Assembly: GCA_964491535.1 (NCBI GenBank)
Contig: CAZBGR010000026.1
Span: forward strand, 1 to 8,800
Direction: 5' to 3'
DNA from: CAZBGR01 sp964491535
GTDB lineage: Bacteria; Bacillota_I; Bacilli_A; RF39; UBA660
DNA: 8,800 nt
Shown: positions 6,475 to 8,800 of the stretch, piece by piece
Numbering within the stretch: the first letter of the stretch is position 1
Layout of the letters: every line of letters begins with the position of its first letter
The notes under the pieces: generated by a model
What the model saw: only the letters and a program-made list of their open reading frames with translations
Database searches by the model: none
What the model was told of the DNA's origin: nothing
Translations under genes and position numbers: made by a program

Positions 6475-7079
6475 AAGGTTTCAGGATCAACTACTTTACC
6501 TTTATACAGTATTTCAAAATGAAGATGATCTTTTAAATCAGCTGCGATATTAGATGCTCCACTTTTACCAATAACTTGTCCTTGATTAAGGTTATCTCCC
6601 TTTTTTACATTGGTTTCTGATAAACTTTGATAAATACTAATTAAATCATTATTATGCCTAACTTCCACTATTTGACCTAATAAATTATCTTCATTAACAT
6701 TAATCACTTCACCATCAAGAATAACGACAACTTCAAAGTTTTCTACTCCTCCATAATCAACTCCTGAATTTTGCATATAAGTATGCTCATGATAAATTAA
6801 AGATTTCTCTTGTCTTTCAGCTTCAGCTTGATAATCATAGAAGTATTTTATAATCTTAACTTGTTCGTCATTGTATGGTCTAATAATCACCTTATCACTA
6901 CCAATAACGGCCATCTCCTCATCTAAAATGTTAATCACAAACATAAAATCTTCCGCCTCTTCATCAAAAACACTTTGATCTAAGGCCCTCCTTAAAAAAA
7001 ACAAACTAGTAATTAAAGAAATCATAACAACCCCATAAATTAATGGTAAGACAAATGGTTTTAATTTTTTTTGATACAT
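6447..7079 (-). CDS. spoIIQ: SpoIIQ-like degenerate M23 (LytM) protein, forespore side
   Basis: This is a single-pass membrane protein with an extracytoplasmic M23/LytM domain. In B. subtilis SpoIIQ is made in the forespore and pairs across the intermembrane space with SpoIIIAH, forming part of the engulfment ratchet and the channel. The 210-residue product has a TM at about 10-29, an acidic linker, and a LytM domain at about 95-200 with VVILDGEVINV, a YQSL segment, VKKGDNLNQGQVIGKSG and DHLHFEI (His185, His187). The first zinc motif HxxxD reads NSGVD, with Asn104 replacing His but Asp108 kept. The usual YAHL His is Ser152 within YQSL. It is therefore probably not an active endopeptidase, as in Bacillus SpoIIQ. 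It is shorter than B. subtilis SpoIIQ (283), mainly at the C-terminus. SD GAGGTG (7090-7085) is 5 nt from the ATG. The neighbour spoIID and a sigma-F-like promoter support the call over a generic M23 protein. Confidence 0.85.
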   Translation of the reverse strand: MYQKKLKPFVLPLIYGVVMISLITSLFFLRRALDQSVFDEEAEDFMFVINILDEEMAVIGSDKVIIRPYNDEQVKIIKYFYDYQAEAERQEKSLIYHEHTYMQNSGVDYGGVENFEVVVILDGEVINVNEDNLLGQIVEVRHNNDLISIYQSLSETNVKKGDNLNQGQVIGKSGASNIAADLKDHLHFEILYKGKVVDPETFYDKTIKDL

Positions 7080-7087
7080 GTTTTCAC

Positions 7088-7138
7088 CTCATTAAAAGTT
7101 TGACCAAAAGATTAACTTTATATACATTTTTTAATGAG
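7088..7138 (-). promoter_or_regulatory. Inverted repeat overlapping the spoIIQ ribosome-binding site
   Basis: On the minus strand CTCATTAAAA (7138-7129) and TTTTAATGAG (7097-7088) match perfectly over 10 bp, with a 31-nt loop. The 3' arm ends in the GAG of the SD GAGGTG. The stem has only two GC pairs and a long loop, so it is weaker than the one before spoIIID. It would form only in RNA reading through from spoIID. Confidence 0.5.
7096..7125 (-). promoter_or_regulatory. Sigma-F-like (forespore) promoter of spoIIQ
   Basis: GTATA (7125-7121) is followed after exactly 15 nt by GGTCAAACTT (7105-7096), fitting the sigma-F pattern GywTA-N15-GGnrAnAnTw with one mismatch (C for r). spoIIQ is sigma-F dependent in B. 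subtilis. The predicted start, near 7089-7091, gives a very short leader that excludes the 5' arm of the inverted repeat. Confidence 0.6.
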
Positions 7139-7147
7139 CTTTTTATT

Positions 7148-8077
7148 TTATAATTTTCCAACTTTAGTACCTTGATAATAATAAGCTAAAATTTCATCAT
7201 ATAAATAACCATCTTCAGCCATTCCTAAAGCCCCATATTGACTCATTCCTACCCCATGACCATATCCTTTAGTTTCAATGATTACTTCTTCTTGTTGTTG
7301 TTTGATATCAAAATCATTAGAACGAAGTTTTAATTTTTTAACCACCTCAGAACCCATCATTAATTCATTGTTAATAATTAATTCTATGATTCTACCCGTC
7401 GAACTTTTCTTAATAACCTTTATTGTTATCTCTTTTTGATAAGGAATTGCTAACAATTCATAAAAACTAGTTAATGAATAATTTTTTATATCTTTAAAAA
7501 CAGGTGACGTTTTTTGATCCCAAACAGAAACAACGCTTTTTAAATAAGGAGCTTCAAAACCAAAAATTTCATCACTATTTTCAGTAAAACCATTACTAGT
7601 AGAAAAATAAAGAGCATCCGCCATTTTACCATCATATTCAAGATATTCACCTTTAGTCATTAAAACAGCCGTTTTAATTTTTAAAATATTAGTTTGATAA
7701 TTATTAGCCCAAGCTTTTTTCAAATGATCGTTATCTAAATATACTTGGCTTAAAACATTATCAACTACATCATAATCTTTATCTTTATTATACTCTATTC
7801 TTTTTAAAACATAACTTCTAGCCGCTACAGCTTGAGCTTTTAAAGCCTCTAGATGAAAAGTAACTGGCATTTCACCAGCTACTACTCCAACTACATATTC
7901 CTCTAAAGGAATTAAATCTATTTTATCTTCTGATTCCCTTTTTACTCTAACTAACAAATCACTTTTTAATTTTTCATTAATTAACTTAATTTCTCTTTTT
8001 TGATCAATTAAAAAAAAGCTTACAATTAAAAAAGGAATTAAAATGAGGATTAAACTTATATAAAAGATATGTTTCAT
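7148..8077 (-). CDS. spoIID: Stage II sporulation protein D (SpoIID, lytic transglycosylase)
   Basis: SpoIID is a membrane-anchored lytic transglycosylase. With SpoIIP and SpoIIM it remodels septal and forespore peptidoglycan so the mother-cell membrane can engulf the forespore. The 309-residue product has an N-terminal TM (about 4-24) and the SpoIID/LytB domain. EYVVGVVAGEMP contains the catalytic Glu, here Glu69, followed by EALKAQAVAARSYVLKR, the FSTSNGFTENSDEIFG segment (158-173), APYLKSV and the C-terminal GYGHGVGMSQYGA signature (271-283). The B. subtilis protein is somewhat longer (343). SD AAGGAG (8090-8085) is 7 nt from the ATG. It follows the DUF1146 gene by 17 bp and has a mother-cell-type promoter candidate at the end of that gene. 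SpoIIP and SpoIIM are not in the window. Confidence 0.94.
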   Translation of the reverse strand: MKHIFYISLILILIPFLIVSFFLIDQKREIKLINEKLKSDLLVRVKRESEDKIDLIPLEEYVVGVVAGEMPVTFHLEALKAQAVAARSYVLKRIEYNKDKDYDVVDNVLSQVYLDNDHLKKAWANNYQTNILKIKTAVLMTKGEYLEYDGKMADALYFSTSNGFTENSDEIFGFEAPYLKSVVSVWDQKTSPVFKDIKNYSLTSFYELLAIPYQKEITIKVIKKSSTGRIIELIINNELMMGSEVVKKLKLRSNDFDIKQQQEEVIIETKGYGHGVGMSQYGALGMAEDGYLYDEILAYYYQGTKVGKL

Positions 8078-8094
8078 CTTTCATCTCCTTATCC

Positions 8095-8295
8095 CTAATA
8101 TAATATGCGACTAACTTCATAAAAGTCATAAATAAAATTTACCGCTAAATAAGTAAGACCAATAGTTAATAAAACATAAGTAACTATGATTTGACTACTC
8201 CTTCCTTTTTTAAATAAATGTTCAATTCTCAAAGATTCTACTGCCCAAAAGGTAAACGGTAAAACCAAAATATATAATATTAATTTAACATCCAT
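8095..8295 (-). CDS. DUF1146 family small membrane protein (YwzB-like)
   Basis: This 66-residue protein of unknown function has two membrane segments (about 3-20 and 38-60) separated by a basic loop, IEHLFKKGRSSQ, and ends in an aromatic NFIYDFYEVSRILY segment. That is the layout of the DUF1146 family, called YwzB in B. subtilis, where it also lies upstream of spoIID. I chose ATG at 8295, because AAGGGA (8308-8303) is 7 nt upstream. An in-frame ATG at 8331 lacks an SD and would prepend 12 charged residues. The chosen start lies inside rpiB, overlapping its end by 11 bp in another frame, which implies coupled translation. The stop is TAG, the only one in the window. Confidence 0.82.
   Translation of the reverse strand: MDVKLILYILVLPFTFWAVESLRIEHLFKKGRSSQIIVTYVLLTIGLTYLAVNFIYDFYEVSRILY
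8099..8126 (-). promoter_or_regulatory. Possible mother-cell (sigma-E/sigma-K type) promoter of spoIID
   Basis: CATATTATA (8107-8099) fits the sigma-K -10 CATAnnnTA and the CATA core of sigma-E. AC (8126-8125) lies 17 nt upstream, as in sigma-K promoters; no clear sigma-E -35 is seen. It sits at the 3' end of the DUF1146 gene. The predicted start, near 8092, is just ahead of the spoIID SD. In B. subtilis spoIID is sigma-E dependent. Confidence 0.35.
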
Positions 8296-8740
8296 TATAA
8301 TTTCCCTTTTCGTAAGCCTCCAATTTATCATTTCGTCTTTGATATCTTTCCCCCTTAGAAAAAGAAGTTTCTAAAAAAGTATTAATAAGATCAGTAATTT
8401 GTTTAAAATCCTTCAAGGCACTAAGAGCTATAATATTAGCATTATTATGTTCTTTAGCCATTTTTGCTTCTTCTATATTATCTATTTTAGCACATCTAAT
8501 TCCCTTTACTTTATTACAAGCTATTGACATCCCTATTCCAGTATTACAAATAGCGATTCCTAAATCATATTCACCTTCATTAAGCTTTTTACCTAATAAA
8601 AAGGCATAATCAGGAAAATCGGTATTATCTTTAGCATAAGTTCCACAATCAAATATATGATATCCTTTTTCTTTTAAATAAATTGTCAGTTTTTGTTTTA
8701 AATCAAAACCTCGATGATCTGAAGCTACCCCAATTTTCAT
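8285..8740 (-). CDS. rpiB: Ribose-5-phosphate isomerase B
   Basis: This cytosolic enzyme interconverts ribose-5-phosphate and ribulose-5-phosphate in the non-oxidative pentose phosphate pathway. The 151-residue product is full length for the family. It has the N-terminal ASDHRGF (6-12), DFPDYA (41-46), the active-site loop with Cys65 in CNTGIGMSIACNK (65-77), KGIRCA, the His98 region EHNNANIIAL and the phosphate-binding RYQRRNDK (132-139). Asn66 replaces the Gly of the common CGTGIG motif. LacA/LacB subunits belong to the same superfamily, but there is no lac context and the solitary gene favours RpiB. The ATG at 8740 gives the expected MKIGVASDH start, yet no SD is visible before it. The last 11 bp overlap the DUF1146 gene. 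B. subtilis rpiB (ywlF) lies in the same larger chromosomal neighbourhood, upstream of the atp operon and spoIID. Confidence 0.96.
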   Translation of the reverse strand: MKIGVASDHRGFDLKQKLTIYLKEKGYHIFDCGTYAKDNTDFPDYAFLLGKKLNEGEYDLGIAICNTGIGMSIACNKVKGIRCAKIDNIEEAKMAKEHNNANIIALSALKDFKQITDLINTFLETSFSKGERYQRRNDKLEAYEKGNYNGC

Positions 8741-8753
8741 AATTTATTCTTGT

Positions 8754-8782
8754 ATGATAGATATATAACTTTTTTAAGTAAG
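8754..8782 (-). promoter_or_regulatory. Weak promoter candidate for rpiB
   Basis: TATCAT lies 13 nt before the rpiB ATG, with TTACTT 16 nt further upstream. The overlapping CATACA also matches a sigma-E -10 core, but no matching -35 is present. If used, the mRNA would be almost leaderless, which would fit the missing SD. The rest of the 60 bp to the window edge shows nothing else. Confidence 0.3.
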
Positions 8783-8800
8783 AGAAGAACTTATTGTTTA

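Noticed and set aside
7545..7610. Apparent loss of zinc ligands in SpoIID (no Cys in the FSTSNG segment)
   Set aside because: The Cys-type zinc site is a clostridial feature; the STSNG form appears normal for Bacillus-type SpoIID as far as I recall.
8296..8331. Longer DUF1146 protein starting at ATG 8331
   Set aside because: No SD, a charged extension unlike the family, and deep overlap with rpiB.
466..8740. Mollicutes genetic code (TGA = Trp)
   Set aside because: Trp positions checked are TGG, capA ends in TGA directly before smpB, and wall and spore genes are present.
1..8800. Plus-strand genes, insertion sequences, CRISPR arrays, tRNAs
   Set aside because: No plausible plus-strand coding region, terminal inverted repeats, spaced direct repeats or cloverleaf was found; minus-strand genes fill nearly the whole window.

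Overview
All eleven genes in this window lie on the minus strand, packed end to end, so transcription runs from high to low coordinates. The DNA is very AT-rich (GC roughly 30% by eye). The gene set points to a walled, low-GC Gram-positive bacterium of the class Bacilli: mbl, a tagO-type phosphoglycosyltransferase, secG, and three endospore genes (spoIID, spoIIQ, spoIIID). The extreme AT bias, short proteins and RNase R without its N-terminal domain suggest one of the small-genome Bacilli lineages (Erysipelotrichales / RF39-like), but this placement is inference. Trp codons are TGG and capA ends in TGA, so the standard bacterial code fits and the Mollicutes code is not needed.

Layout in transcription order. 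(1) 8740-8095: rpiB overlaps a small DUF1146 membrane protein by 11 bp. (2) 8077-6447: spoIID then spoIIQ, the mother-cell and forespore sides of the engulfment machinery. A good sigma-F-like promoter lies between them. (3) 6376-5089: spoIIID then mbl, the pairing also found in Bacillus subtilis. (4) 5029-3667: tagO, behind the best vegetative (sigma-A) promoter of the window, then secG, which ends in an intrinsic terminator. (5) 3608-26: rnr, a CapA-type metallophosphatase, and smpB, with junctions of 8 bp and 8 bp. rnr and smpB (RNA decay and ribosome rescue) are often neighbours; the CapA gene is wedged between them.

The most interesting signal is in the leaders of spoIIID and spoIIQ. Each has a perfect 10-bp inverted repeat whose 3' arm contains all or part of the gene's Shine-Dalgarno (SD) sequence. 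In each, a sporulation-type promoter overlaps the repeat so that its transcript would begin downstream of the 5' arm. Transcripts entering from upstream would therefore fold and hide the SD, whereas transcripts from the gene's own promoter could not. For spoIIID this would let an upstream vegetative promoter (candidate TTACGA-17-TATAAT) express mbl without making SpoIIID. In B. subtilis the spoIIID ribosome site is also masked, but there translation of a small upstream ORF (usd) relieves it; no such ORF is visible here. This is a hypothesis from sequence inspection, not a demonstrated mechanism.

There is no mobile element, CRISPR array, tRNA or rRNA in the window, and no gene-free stretch longer than about 80 bp between genes.
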